A stretch of 13,217 nucleotides of DNA from Pavlovales sp. CCMP2436 (GCA_026770615.1 MU631952.1:24433-37649), one strand, 5' to 3'. Numbered from the stretch's first letter, positions 7,063-12,644 are shown. Made by a program: numbers and translations. The notes: generated from the sequence alone by a model not told the origin.

Positions 7063-7242
7063 TTAGTTTTTTCACTCTCTCTACCGCACTTTACATGTCT
7101 TGCAGCGGTGGGCCGGTAGCTTGTTCGGATAGGCCAGGCTTCTAGGAGCACTTCGACAATACCCTTGGCTATCCCCAGGCCACCAAGCGCCCTTGCCAGA
7201 CCTCATGTAACCAGTCTGGGACCCGATATGTCCAAAAGTGTC
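7063..7242. other. no gene recognised
   Basis: This is the right end of the inverted-repeat-bounded segment. It begins TTTTAGTTTTTTCACTCTCT (pyrimidine-rich) and contains no frame with coding character. If 6970 onward were an LTR this would be its body, but no terminal CA plus adjoining duplication could be fixed. Confidence 0.35.
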
Positions 7243-7302
7243 CCACCATAGGGGTTTTGACGTAAGGACAAGGGGGGTGGTTACAAAATGACGCGCGTAT
7301 AA
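7243..7302. repeat. G-rich dispersed repeat R3, copy 1
   Basis: AAGGACAAGGGGGGTGGTTA followed by CAAAATGACGCGCGTAT (7264-7300) matches 12234-12272, which differs by a longer G-run and one or two substitutions. The left side overlaps the outer inverted repeat, so R3 and the repeats at 6139-6350 are probably parts of one family. Confidence 0.75.
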
Positions 7303-7329
7303 GTAACTCGCAATAGTAACGTGAATGGG

Positions 7330-8439
7330 CTAGTTCCAGCCACGCTCGGACCACACTTGCGCGACAGACGGGTCGTTGTGATAGTTGCGCTCAAGCGCAG
7401 ACTGGCTCCGCGTGAGCGACAGGCCCTGCGAGGTGTGCAGCGTGCGCGTGTACTCGAACTTCGGCGTCATCGAGTTCGTGGAGGCGCGCATGCTCGCCGC
7501 CATTTCGCCGCCCTGCGCGGAGAGACAAAGCGGGCGCGCAAAAAAAAGCGGGGAAGCGCGTAAGCCTGCGCATAACTCGGGGCGCAATGCGCCTGCGCTG
7601 GGTGGGGATGGCGGGCCTGCACGTATACCACCCGGTGGTATCCGTGTGCTCTGCAAAGGTCCCTTGATCCGAGTGTTTCTCAACACTTGGGTCCGGTGGA
7701 GACCTGTCAGAGGACGGTCGATTTCTAGATATTTACACACCTGCGAAGAGTATTTGCCCGGGTCCACGGGCGGTTTCCCGTTCGAAAACTGCAGCTGGTA
7801 GGAGCTGAGGCCGGTGTCGAGGAATGTCGGTATGCCTGGGGCTGTGTTTGTACGCTGGATGGCCACGTTCAAGTCCTGCCACGGCTTGGCGGAGCCTGTC
7901 CTCGAAAAAAACGGTTGCTGCGAAAATACATGCGACGTGTTGGGCACTATTTTGTACGGCGGCGCGCTGAGCCGCAGGTTTGCAGGCTGCAGCATTCTCT
8001 TAGTCCGCAAGGCAAGGAAGGCTTGCGACCGGTATGGATTATCCGTGTCGATCAGGTGGGTGGGATCGCGCGGCGTGCCACGCGGTAATAAGCTGCGCGC
8101 CGTGTCGCGCTGGGTGGAGGGCGTCGACGAACTCCGGGACATCGGGCGAGCCGGGTCGCCGAGCAGCTGCCGCACGCCCCGCTCGAACCCATCGATTCGG
8201 ATCTGCCCATCTCGGCGGCTGTCGTGCATGGACACCAGGTTGGCCGCCAGCGGGTCGTCGAGGTCGATCCCGCTCTTCACCGCTACCCACCGCAACTCCT
8301 GCTTGTCGATCCGGCCCGTGTTCTTCGGGTCGGCGGTGCGCAGCAGACGGTGTAGCGTGGCCAGCTTCGGGTCTCCACCCGAGGCAGCGTTGAGCGAGGT
8401 GGCATTGAGCGAAGTCGGCTGTGCGAGGGAGTGGCGCAT
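7330..8439 (-). CDS. EF-hand domain protein
   Basis: The frame runs ATG 8439 to stop 7330, 369 codons if unspliced. An N-terminal EF-hand pair is visible. The first loop (residues 37-48, DPKNTGRIDKQE) has D1, G6, I8, D9 and E12, but K at 3. The second loop (73-84, DSRRDGQIRIDG) has D1, D5, G6 and I8, but no acidic residue at 12, so calcium binding may be weak or lost. About 275 residues of non-domain sequence follow, with aromatic/Pro-rich pieces such as NTSHVFSQQPFFSRTG and SSYQLQFSNGKPPVDPGKYS, and the end NYHNDPSVAQVWSERGWN. The style recalls axonemal or cytoskeletal EF-hand proteins, but that is a guess. Residues encoded around 7513-7686 look intronic (see the intron entry). There are no internal stops, codon use is G/C-ending, and this is the most convincing intact gene here. 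The 5' flank has a CTTTTTTAAAAAAG palindrome near 8514-8528. Confidence 0.85.
   Translation of the reverse strand: MRHSLAQPTSLNATSLNAASGGDPKLATLHRLLRTADPKNTGRIDKQELRWVAVKSGIDLDDPLAANLVSMHDSRRDGQIRIDGFERGVRQLLGDPARPMSRSSSTPSTQRDTARSLLPRGTPRDPTHLIDTDNPYRSQAFLALRTKRMLQPANLRLSAPPYKIVPNTSHVFSQQPFFSRTGSAKPWQDLNVAIQRTNTAPGIPTFLDTGLSSYQLQFSNGKPPVDPGKYSSQVCKYLEIDRPLTGLHRTQVLRNTRIKGPLQSTRIPPGGIRAGPPSPPSAGALRPELCAGLRASPLFFARPLCLSAQGGEMAASMRASTNSMTPKFEYTRTLHTSQGLSLTRSQSALERNYHNDPSVAQVWSERGWN
7513..7686 (-). other. probable intron in the EF-hand gene
   Basis: On the minus strand a T-rich tract (CGCTTTTTTTTGCGC then CTTTGTCTCTCC) ends in GCGCAG, giving an acceptor whose exon starts at 7512 in the correct phase (GGC GGC GAA ATG). 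Two donors keep the frame: GT at 7686-7685 (CCCAA|GTGTTG, 174-base intron) and GC at 7620-7619 (ATACGT|GCAGGC, 108-base GC-AG intron). The sequence removed is low-complexity Pro/Ala/Gly/Leu, unlike the flanking protein. Downstream of the acceptor only this frame gives plausible protein (MTPKFEYTRTLHTSQG). Confidence 0.5.
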
Positions 8440-8647
8440 TGGTCCAGCGGCTCCCTCGCTTCGGTAGTGGGTGAAGGAGAGAGCACGTTGCGAAAGGGTC
8501 CTGTAACAGCGACCTTTTTTAAAAAAGTGCTGTCGCAGTGTTGTTTGTTAGTTAGGTAGTATGAGAGGACTCGAGCGAGAAAAATCAAAGAGTATGCCCC
8601 TTCAACACACCCGCAAACGCCCTTGCGTTGAGTATGTAATGTAATGT
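8440..8647. other. 5' flank of the EF-hand gene, no gene seen
   Basis: It contains the self-complementary CTTTTTTAAAAAAG (about 8514-8528) framed by GCGAC and GTCGC, and a GTAAT-type short repeat (TATGTAATGTAATGTTA, about 8633-8649) at the edge of the inverted-repeat element. No canonical TATA box could be assigned. Confidence 0.4.
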
Positions 8648-8649
8648 TA

Positions 8650-8858
8650 CAGGGGGTAGCGGGCAATAAGAACGGCGAATTTGAGGCTAATACAGGGAAT
8701 CGCGGGCAATAAGAAACCGTCGTGTTAAGAAACTGAGCCTCGCTTTTTAGCCTTTCAATAGTAATTTAAACAAAATTTAACCATGGCTTGTATGCAATTT
8801 GCTAAGAATTTTAGCCTCAGCCTCAAAACTTGCCGTTCTTATTGCCCGCGATCCCCTG
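8650..8858. mobile_element. short inverted-repeat transposable element (MITE-like) flanked by TA
   Basis: The left end, CAGGGGGTAGCGGGCAATAA and on to about 8688, pairs with the complement of 8820-8858 (CAGGGGATCGCGGGCAATAA in the same sense). About 34 of 40 positions match. TA lies directly outside both ends (8648-8649 and 8859-8860), as left by Tc1/mariner-type transposition. A second left end (8693-8715) repeats the first 23 bases and is itself preceded by TA (8691-8692), so one element end is duplicated or nested. The length of 209 bases leaves no room for a transposase. The superfamily call rests only on the TA duplication. Confidence 0.7.
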
Positions 8859-8891
8859 TAGGCTCAGTTTCTTAGCAACATACAAACAATG

Positions 8892-9152
8892 TACGCGCTG
8901 ATGGGCGTGAGTCCGATGGAGGCGGCCGCGCGCATCAAGAAGCAACTCATCGACACGATCGGTACGATCGCGGCACGCGGCCATGCGCAGCTGCTGCTCG
9001 CGCGCTTGAGCGCGCTGGCCCCGATCGCTGCCCAGCGTGGGAACACGACAAACAGCAACCAGCAGATCATCTCCCTAGACGCCCTTGCCCGGGCACACTA
9101 CCGGAGATCCATCGGCACGCGCGGTGGCGCCCAAGCCAGCGCAGCCGACTAA
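8892..9152 (+). CDS. C-terminal fragment of the LINE A protein
   Basis: Frame 0 is open from the insertion point to TAA 9150-9152. The ATG at 8889-8891 belongs to the duplicated target and is not the element's own start, so this is a fragment of 86 codons. The sequence is mainly helical (MEAAARIKKQLIDTIGTIAA, RGHAQLLLARLSALAPIAAQ), then polar (NTTNSNQQIISLDALARAHY), then basic (RRSIGTRGGAQASAAD). It should be the end of the element's reverse transcriptase-bearing protein, but no reverse transcriptase or endonuclease motif falls inside the fragment. Part of the helix (residues TIGTIAARGHAQLLLARLSAL) resembles a plus-strand fragment at 10726-10836. Confidence 0.7.
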   Translation, partial: YALMGVSPMEAAARIKKQLIDTIGTIAARGHAQLLLARLSALAPIAAQRGNTTNSNQQIISLDALARAHYRRSIGTRGGAQASAAD

Positions 9153-9238
9153 GGCACGCAGCAGGCAATGGGCGACGCAGCGCTTAGACCAGCACAACAT
9201 TCAGAACAGTCAGACGCCAGCTTGAATCCCTATTAGTA
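8892..9238 (+). mobile_element. LINE A 3' end, 5'-truncated copy 3 with 12-base target-site duplication
   Basis: ATACAAACAATG occurs perfectly at 8880-8891 and 9239-9250, directly bordering the 347-base insertion. The inserted DNA carries the C-terminal part of an open frame (to TAA 9150-9152) and an 85-base 3' untranslated region ending CTTGAATCCCTATTAGTA. Its last 214 bases match copy 2 and its last 56-62 bases match copies 1 and 4. A 5' truncation, a common 3' end and a duplication of this size are diagnostic of target-primed reverse transcription by a non-LTR retrotransposon. The perfect duplication suggests this is the youngest insertion in the window. Confidence 0.92.
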
Positions 9239-9327
9239 ATACAAACAATGGTTAAATTGTGCGCGGTGCGAAGTGAGTTGCGGGCCCTTGAAGCCTACAG
9301 TGGCCCTTCTGTCGAAATTACACCGAG

Positions 9328-9435
9328 GGCGTTGCGCTGCACGGCCAGTGTCCATCGGTCTTAATGTGGTGTCGTACGTCTGGCGTTGCGCTGCGCGGCC
9401 AGTGTCCAGTAGTCTAAATGTGGTGTCGTAGGTCT
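9328..9435 (+). repeat. 54-base tandem duplication
   Basis: Two units, 9328-9381 and 9382-9435, each start GGCGTTGCGCTGC and end TGGTGTCGTANGTCT, with about five differences. Non-coding. Confidence 0.9.
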
Positions 9436-9721
9436 GACACCATTAAGTTTTCTTTTTTGGCTTGCACCTGAGTTGAGCCCAAAATATTCGCGCGCTGGGC
9501 GGCGGGCACGGAGGCGAGCTCGGCGGCGGCGGCGGCGGGATCGGCGGCTGCGTGGGCGGGCTCGGCACCGGGCTCGTCTTTCACTGCGGGCGCCTTGCCG
9601 AGTCTCAGCGGATCAGGGACGCGCTCAGCGCCACCGTGGAGTAAGCGTGTCCCTCGTGACGCCACCGCCCCCAAATCTCGGCGAGCGCGCGCGGCATGTA
9701 TCCCCTGACCAACGCCTTCAT
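9414..9721 (-). pseudogene. possible coding remnant in two frames
   Basis: ATG 9721 opens MKALVRGYMPRALAEIWGRW followed by RHEGHAYSTVALSASLIR and stops at TGA 9605-9607. In the next frame, from about 9612, the strand reads PDPLRLGKAPAVKDEPGAEP, an Ala-rich run, then LASVPAAQRANILGSTQVQA and stops at 9414. Both halves look protein-like, and a single frameshift near 9608 would join them. No family is recognised. The 3' end overlaps the 54-base tandem duplication, so the terminus may be unrelated DNA. Confidence 0.25.
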
Positions 9722-9940
9722 GTAAATTTGTTGTTTAATGTGCACCGAGAGACAACGGCGACGCGGGACCGCACGCTCATGCGTGTCTGTTGAAGTGTAA
9801 ATTAACTCTGTCTGGAGGCGCAGATCTCAGTGCACCCCAGTAAGTACCCTACCCACCACCAAGCGCTGACATCCAGTCCAGCGCCGAGTCTCAGATAAGG
9901 CCAGGCGCCGAGCGCCCCGGCAGATGGTCGAGGACTTAGA

Positions 9941-10075
9941 ATGTCGGAGGACACGTGGTTGGAAAAGTCGGGCGCGCTACGCGTCCAGGTGGGGTGGAAA
10001 GGTGCAATCCCGAAGGGCGTGCTGCGCGTCCAGGTCCGTCCGGTGGGCCGGAATGGTGCTACCTTTGGAAGCTAG
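9941..10075 (+). CDS. 44-residue open frame with an internal protein repeat
   Basis: ATG 9941 to TAG 10073-10075 encodes MSEDTWLEKSGALRVQVGWK, GAIPKGVLRVQVRPVGRNGA, TFGS. The segments GALRVQVGWKGA and GVLRVQVRPVGRNGA repeat a beta-strand-like motif, and the DNA repeats (GCGTCCAGGT at about 9979 and 10026). Codon use is G/C-ending. The frame upstream is open to a TAA near 9896. It looks like part of a larger lost protein; no function is assigned. Confidence 0.3.
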   Translation: MSEDTWLEKSGALRVQVGWKGAIPKGVLRVQVRPVGRNGATFGS

Positions 10076-10101
10076 TGCAGATTGTGTCGAACTTGAGACA
10101 A

Positions 10102-10160
10102 CAGCGTGTACCTTGCCTATTGGATCGGTTTGAATAGGATCCGTCTCAGGGGTCTAGCCG
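10102..10160 (+). repeat. R1, left part of the interrupted copy
   Basis: 10131-10160 (TGAATAGGATCCGTCTCAGG plus GGTCTAGCCG) is the exact complement of 3801-3830. Weaker similarity extends left to about 10102, where GTACCTTGCCTATTGG answers AATAAGTCAAGTAC. In the uninterrupted copy the other half follows after 8 bases; here it follows after about 950. Confidence 0.8.
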
Positions 10161-10218
10161 CGGTGTTGTGTACTGTTACAGTTTGACATTTTTAGATCGG
10201 TAACACGGCGTGTTATTA

Positions 10219-10700
10219 TGTTATGTTATGATGCCCCTTCTACCGCCTGGGGCGCAGTTTCTGCGTCCAGGAGGCCCCGGGTGTCAGCGTCTGAGCGTCG
10301 CTCTGTTGAGCTCTAGCGTCATCTTGCGGTGGTACCAAAGCGCCGACAGAGCTGCGAGCAGGCGATTTCGTTCGGGTTTCTTGAAGATGGATTTCACGTC
10401 CGGTAGTCTCGACAGTTTGCGCCAGGACGCCTTGTCTTGTGCGGCATTCCCCCAGCTCGTTGAGACGCCAATGCCGACTGCTTGCCCGTCAAGGTCGAAG
10501 CCGACGTTGTTGAGCTCGCGAGTTAGGTCGTGTCCGTAGGAGATCAGTGGTCGCCCGTTGCGTCGCGGTGCGTTGACCCACGATGTCATGAACATGCGAG
10601 GGAGTCTCGACATGCTCATGCGCATCACATGTCCCGCCCAGCGTAATTTACGATTGGAAATATACTGGTCGATGTCTGTGAGGCCGAGGGCGACGTACTG
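10219..10700 (-). mobile_element. LINE B C-terminal coding region and 3' end, longer copy
   Basis: The minus strand encodes the region after the reverse transcriptase domain of a non-LTR retrotransposon. LGLTDIDQYISNRKLRWAGH is followed by VMRM, RLPRMFMTSWVNAPRRNGRP, a YGHDLTRELN stretch, WGNAAQDKASWRKLSRLP, and the end ALWYHRKMTLELNRATLRR (stop 10284-10286). The RKLRW-GHV-RM block followed by a basic R/N-G-RP segment is typical of the C-terminus of LINE reverse transcriptase proteins in many eukaryotes. The 3' untranslated part ends in CATAACATAACATAATAACA, a short-repeat tail like those left by several non-LTR families. The coding similarity stops near 10700, while its upstream part sits separately at 11228-11395. 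Confidence 0.82.
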
Positions 10701-10725
10701 CGGCGCGAGGGCAGCGTACTTGAAG

Positions 10726-11037
10726 ATGCAGGCGCGCAACACGCTTCTCGGGCTCATGCGCAAGGAGCTCGGAGTGATCGTGGCGCGCGACCACGCCAGG
10801 CTCATCCTTGCCCGCGCGCGTTCGCTGCACACGTAGACTGCGCGCGCGGCCGCTGGTGCCCGGGGTGCACCTTGGTTCCAGCGCACCGGCCGCTCGGCAA
10901 ACGGGCCCGAGGACGCCCCTGCGCACGCGGACGGCGCGTACCGTGACGACAACTGGCGCAGCCACAATGCCGACCGGGGCGCACGCCTCGACCGCGGTGG
11001 CCTCGGCGGCCGCGGCGGACAGGGCACACGCACCTAA
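10726..11037 (+). pseudogene. plus-strand coding fragment with one internal stop
   Basis: ATG 10726 opens MQARNTLLGLMRKELGVIVA and RDHARLILARARSLHT, then meets TAG at 10834-10836. The same frame continues as GARGAPWFQRTGRSANGPED, GAYRDDNWRSHNADRGARLD and RGGLGGRGGQGTRT to TAA 11035-11037. The second part, with its Arg/Gly-rich end, resembles the tail of an RNA-binding protein. The first helix shares 11 of 21 positions with the LINE A protein C-terminus. It lies exactly where R1 and LINE B are interrupted, so it was probably carried in by insertion or rearrangement. It is antisense to the unsupported 5' extension of the LINE B frame. Confidence 0.4.
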
Positions 11038-11058
11038 ATGGACGTGAGCGTTTTGTGT

Positions 11059-11077
11059 GGGGGGGGGAGGGGGGGGG
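11059..11077 (+). repeat. homopolymer G tract
   Basis: Nine G, one A, nine G, 20 bases before the right half of R1. Such a tract can form a G-quadruplex and is prone to length error in sequencing. It marks the right edge of the material inserted into R1. Confidence 0.9.
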
Positions 11078-11084
11078 GAACCTG

Positions 11085-11220
11085 TGGCAATTGCTACGGG
11101 TTCACTACCAACCTCACCTCTACCACCACCATCTCTGCTGCCAGGACTAACGTCTGACGTCGACCAAGTCAGTGAGTGAACAATACCTGTTGAACCATGC
11201 TGAGCTGCTATATGTATATA
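11085..11220 (+). repeat. R1, right part of the interrupted copy
   Basis: 11108-11220 is the complement of 3685-3793 with about four differences up to TGCTGAGCTGCTATAT. The bases just left of it (TGGCAATTGCTACGGGTTCA) also resemble 12506-12520, next to the third R1 copy, so the right half is slightly longer than the shared core. Confidence 0.85.
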
Positions 11221-11227
11221 GATGTAG

Positions 11228-11395
11228 TCGGAGGAGGAAGCGCGCAGCGGCTTTTTCCTCGCCATAGCTCTCACGCAGCGGTTGTGGAACGCGCTCAGCC
11301 TTTGCCGCAGCTTTGAGGTCAGGACCCAGGATTCGCAGCCGTAGAGCAAGACGCCGAGCACGAGGCATCGGTAAAGCTTGTTACTTAAAACATTT
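11228..11395 (-). mobile_element. LINE B upstream coding piece
   Basis: The minus strand reads KLYRCLVLGVLLYGCESWVL, TSKLRQRLSAFHNRCVRAM, then ARKKPLRASSSDY. LLYG-E-W-L followed by L-x2-F-HNRC-R is the well-known segment shortly after the reverse transcriptase core of non-LTR elements, 20-30 residues before the RKLRWAGH block found here at 10219-10700. The two pieces are in the same orientation and correct order but are separated by R1, the plus-strand fragment and the G tract. Confidence 0.78.
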
Positions 11396-11441
11396 AACTT
11401 CTTACTTAAAGAAATAACTAGCACCGAAATTACTGTGTATA

Positions 11442-11498
11442 GCTCAGACCAGCACAACATTCAGAACAGTCAGATGCCAGCTTGAATCCTTATCAGTA
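11442..11498 (+). mobile_element. LINE A 3' end, 5'-truncated copy 4
   Basis: These 57 bases match 9182-9238 with about four differences and end at CTTGAATCCTTATCAGTA. It is the shortest of the four copies. It sits 46 bases from the end of the LINE B piece and 23 bases from the zinc-finger gene's stop. Confidence 0.75.
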
Positions 11499-11520
11499 TA
11501 TTATTTGACTCCTATCGTGA

Positions 11521-11982
11521 CTAGCTGTGCGTGACGCGCTTGTGGTTATTGAGTGTGCGCGCGTGAGCGGTCTTGAAGTCACATCCCGGCGCGTCGCACG
11601 CGAACTGCCGCTCGCCGCTGTGCGTGCGCTTGTGCGTCGTGAGGTTGCTCGACGTAGTGGCGCAGTAACCGCAGCCGGGCTCGTTGCAGGCGTGTGGCAG
11701 CTCGCCGCTGTGCGTGCGCTTGTGCGTCGTGAGGTTGCTCGCAAGTGGCTGACGCAGCAATTGTGGCGCGTGGGGCGCGAGGCGCCTCGGCACGCGCGCG
11801 CCCTGACTCTCCCAATTCGGTGGGCAAGAGTCGTGGATGACGTCGCCCTCGATCATCGGCGTGAGCGACAGGGTCTCGAGAAGGGAACTCAAAGTTGCGT
11901 TGTTGAGCAGGCAGGCGAGCTCTTCGTAGATTCCTGCGGGGGCGGTCGGGAAGGGGCGGTGCGCATCGTGATTACTTGGCAT
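11521..11982 (-). CDS. C2H2 zinc-finger protein
   Basis: The first in-frame ATG is at 11982, giving 153 residues; the frame opens upstream from a TGA near 12040. Two complete C2H2 fingers close the protein. One has C99, C104, H117, H121 (C-x4-C-x12-H-x3-H) and the other C129, C134, H147, H152 (C-x4-C-x12-H-x4-H). They are joined by the canonical linker THSGER and probably bind nucleic acid. A half-finger (SNLTTHKRTHSGE, residues 82-94) precedes them but lacks its cysteines. The N-terminal 80 residues contain IYEELACLLNNATLSSLLET, possibly a helical interaction segment. The half-finger and the first full finger share an identical 41-base stretch at a spacing of exactly 90 bases. The missing cysteines could mean a frameshift or an unrecognised intron upstream. 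Confidence 0.75.
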   Translation of the reverse strand: MPSNHDAHRPFPTAPAGIYEELACLLNNATLSSLLETLSLTPMIEGDVIHDSCPPNWESQGARVPRRLAPHAPQLLRQPLASNLTTHKRTHSGELPHACNEPGCGYCATTSSNLTTHKRTHSGERQFACDAPGCDFKTAHARTLNNHKRVTHS

Positions 11983-12043
11983 GTGGAGATGGATCGTGTG
12001 GGCGGTGCACGCCTGGGTGACAGCCGTCAGCACCGTTCATGTC

Positions 12044-12189
12044 GCGCAAGATAAACAGTGCCTTTGAAGCGGTCGGTCCTGTAAAACTGGTCGCCTCAAA
12101 ACAATAAAATAGACGGATACAGGAAAATGCCATGGTTCTTCTTTTATTCAGTAGATCTAACTTACTCTAAAGTTTGGTCATCAATTGTT
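12044..12189. other. 5' flank of the zinc-finger gene, no gene seen
   Basis: Moderately AT-rich. On the minus strand CTATTTTATTG near 12100 is the only TATA-like element, about 120 bases upstream of the chosen ATG. An open frame on the plus strand at 12127 lacks coding character. Confidence 0.3.
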
Positions 12190-12275
12190 ATTGGGTGGGT
12201 ACGTTCAACGTTCCCTCTCAAAAGTGCTCACAGAAGGACAAGGGGGGGGGGGTTAAAAAATGACGCGCGTATATT
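12190..12275. repeat. G-rich dispersed repeat R3, copy 2
   Basis: 12234-12272 (AAGGACAA, twelve G, TTAAAAAATGACGCGCGTAT) matches 7264-7300. GGGTACGTTCAACGTT (12197-12212) is the complement of AACGTTGAACGTACCC at 6265-6280. The family thus occurs at three places in the window. Confidence 0.75.
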
Positions 12276-12505
12276 ACACCTGACGTCTTCGCCCCGGAGC
12301 GACGGGCGCGCTGCGCTCGGACTTCTGTGGAGAAGCTGCAGTACGCCAGATCGTCCAGAGCGATGTTCCAGGCGATGATTGTTATTGGTCATTTAACAAA
12401 GCCCTTTACCGGATTCCTGCCTGTCAAGAACCACTGAAAAGTGGTAAAAAGGGGCAGGCTCGGCTAGCTGCGCACAGCGTACGTCATGCTTATATTATTA
12501 ATTTA
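12276..12505. other. no gene; one two-tier hairpin
   Basis: ACCACT-GAAA-AGTGGT (12430-12445) is a perfect 6-base stem with a GAAA tetraloop sequence, enclosed by CCTGCC (12416-12421) and GGCAGG (12453-12458). The rest shows no coding or repeat signal. Confidence 0.45.
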
Positions 12506-12563
12506 TGGCAATCGAGTTCGCCACCAACCTCACCTCTACCACCATCCATGCTGCCAGGACTAA
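12506..12563 (+). repeat. R1, partial third copy
   Basis: ACCAACCTCACCTCTACCAC (from 12523) to GCTGCCAGGACTAA matches the right half of R1 with a 3-base gap and a few changes, then diverges. The left 15 bases (TGGCAATCGAGTTCG) resemble those left of the 11108 copy. Confidence 0.7.
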
Positions 12564-12644
12564 TTTCGAGAGGCTAGCGGTGTTGAACGCAAGCACGAGC
12601 TAAGAGAGGATTGGAGTCCGAGACGCGTGAGCGTCGAAGGCAGC

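Larger units (their letters stand above)
6329..7262. other. segment bounded by nested inverted repeats (possible transposon remnant)
   Basis: The outer pair is TCATAACCCCTATGGTGGG (6329-6347) and the complement-matching CCCACCATAGGGGTTTTGA (about 7244-7262). The inner pair is ACGGGGCCCTATTGTGGGACA (6348-6368) and TGTCCCACGATAGGGCCCG (7042-7060). All four ends share the core CCCTATNGTGGGACA. The enclosed DNA carries a chromodomain frame. No matching target-site duplication was found at either pair, so boundaries and class (DNA transposon, LTR remnants or local inverted duplication) remain open. Confidence 0.5.
8768..9262. repeat. outer inverted repeat split by a LINE A insertion
   Basis: 8768-8806 (ACAAAATTTAACCATGGCTT and onward to GCTAAGAA) is complementary, with a 3-base gap and a few mismatches, to 8868-8891 joined to 9251-9262. 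Deleting 8892-9238 plus one copy of the 12-base duplication restores a continuous arm reading CTTAGCAACATACAAACAAT GGTTAAATTGTG. The right arm was therefore interrupted by the retrotransposon after the inverted repeat formed. Confidence 0.7.

Noticed and set aside
6605..7151. Frames on both strands around the chromodomain
   Set aside because: They are GC-driven shadows; only frame 2 at 6740-6958 shows a domain.
8891..9152. Calling the LINE A frame an intact small gene starting at ATG 8889
   Set aside because: The ATG lies in the duplicated target site, and a copy of the C-terminus without it exists at 5749.
10284..11033. Treating the whole 249-residue minus frame as LINE B protein
   Set aside because: Similarity to retrotransposon protein stops near 10700. 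The upstream part is Pro/Arg/Ala-rich and antisense to a better plus-strand frame.
12127..12378. 83-residue plus-strand frame
   Set aside because: It runs through the R3 repeat and its G tract; no domain or codon bias.
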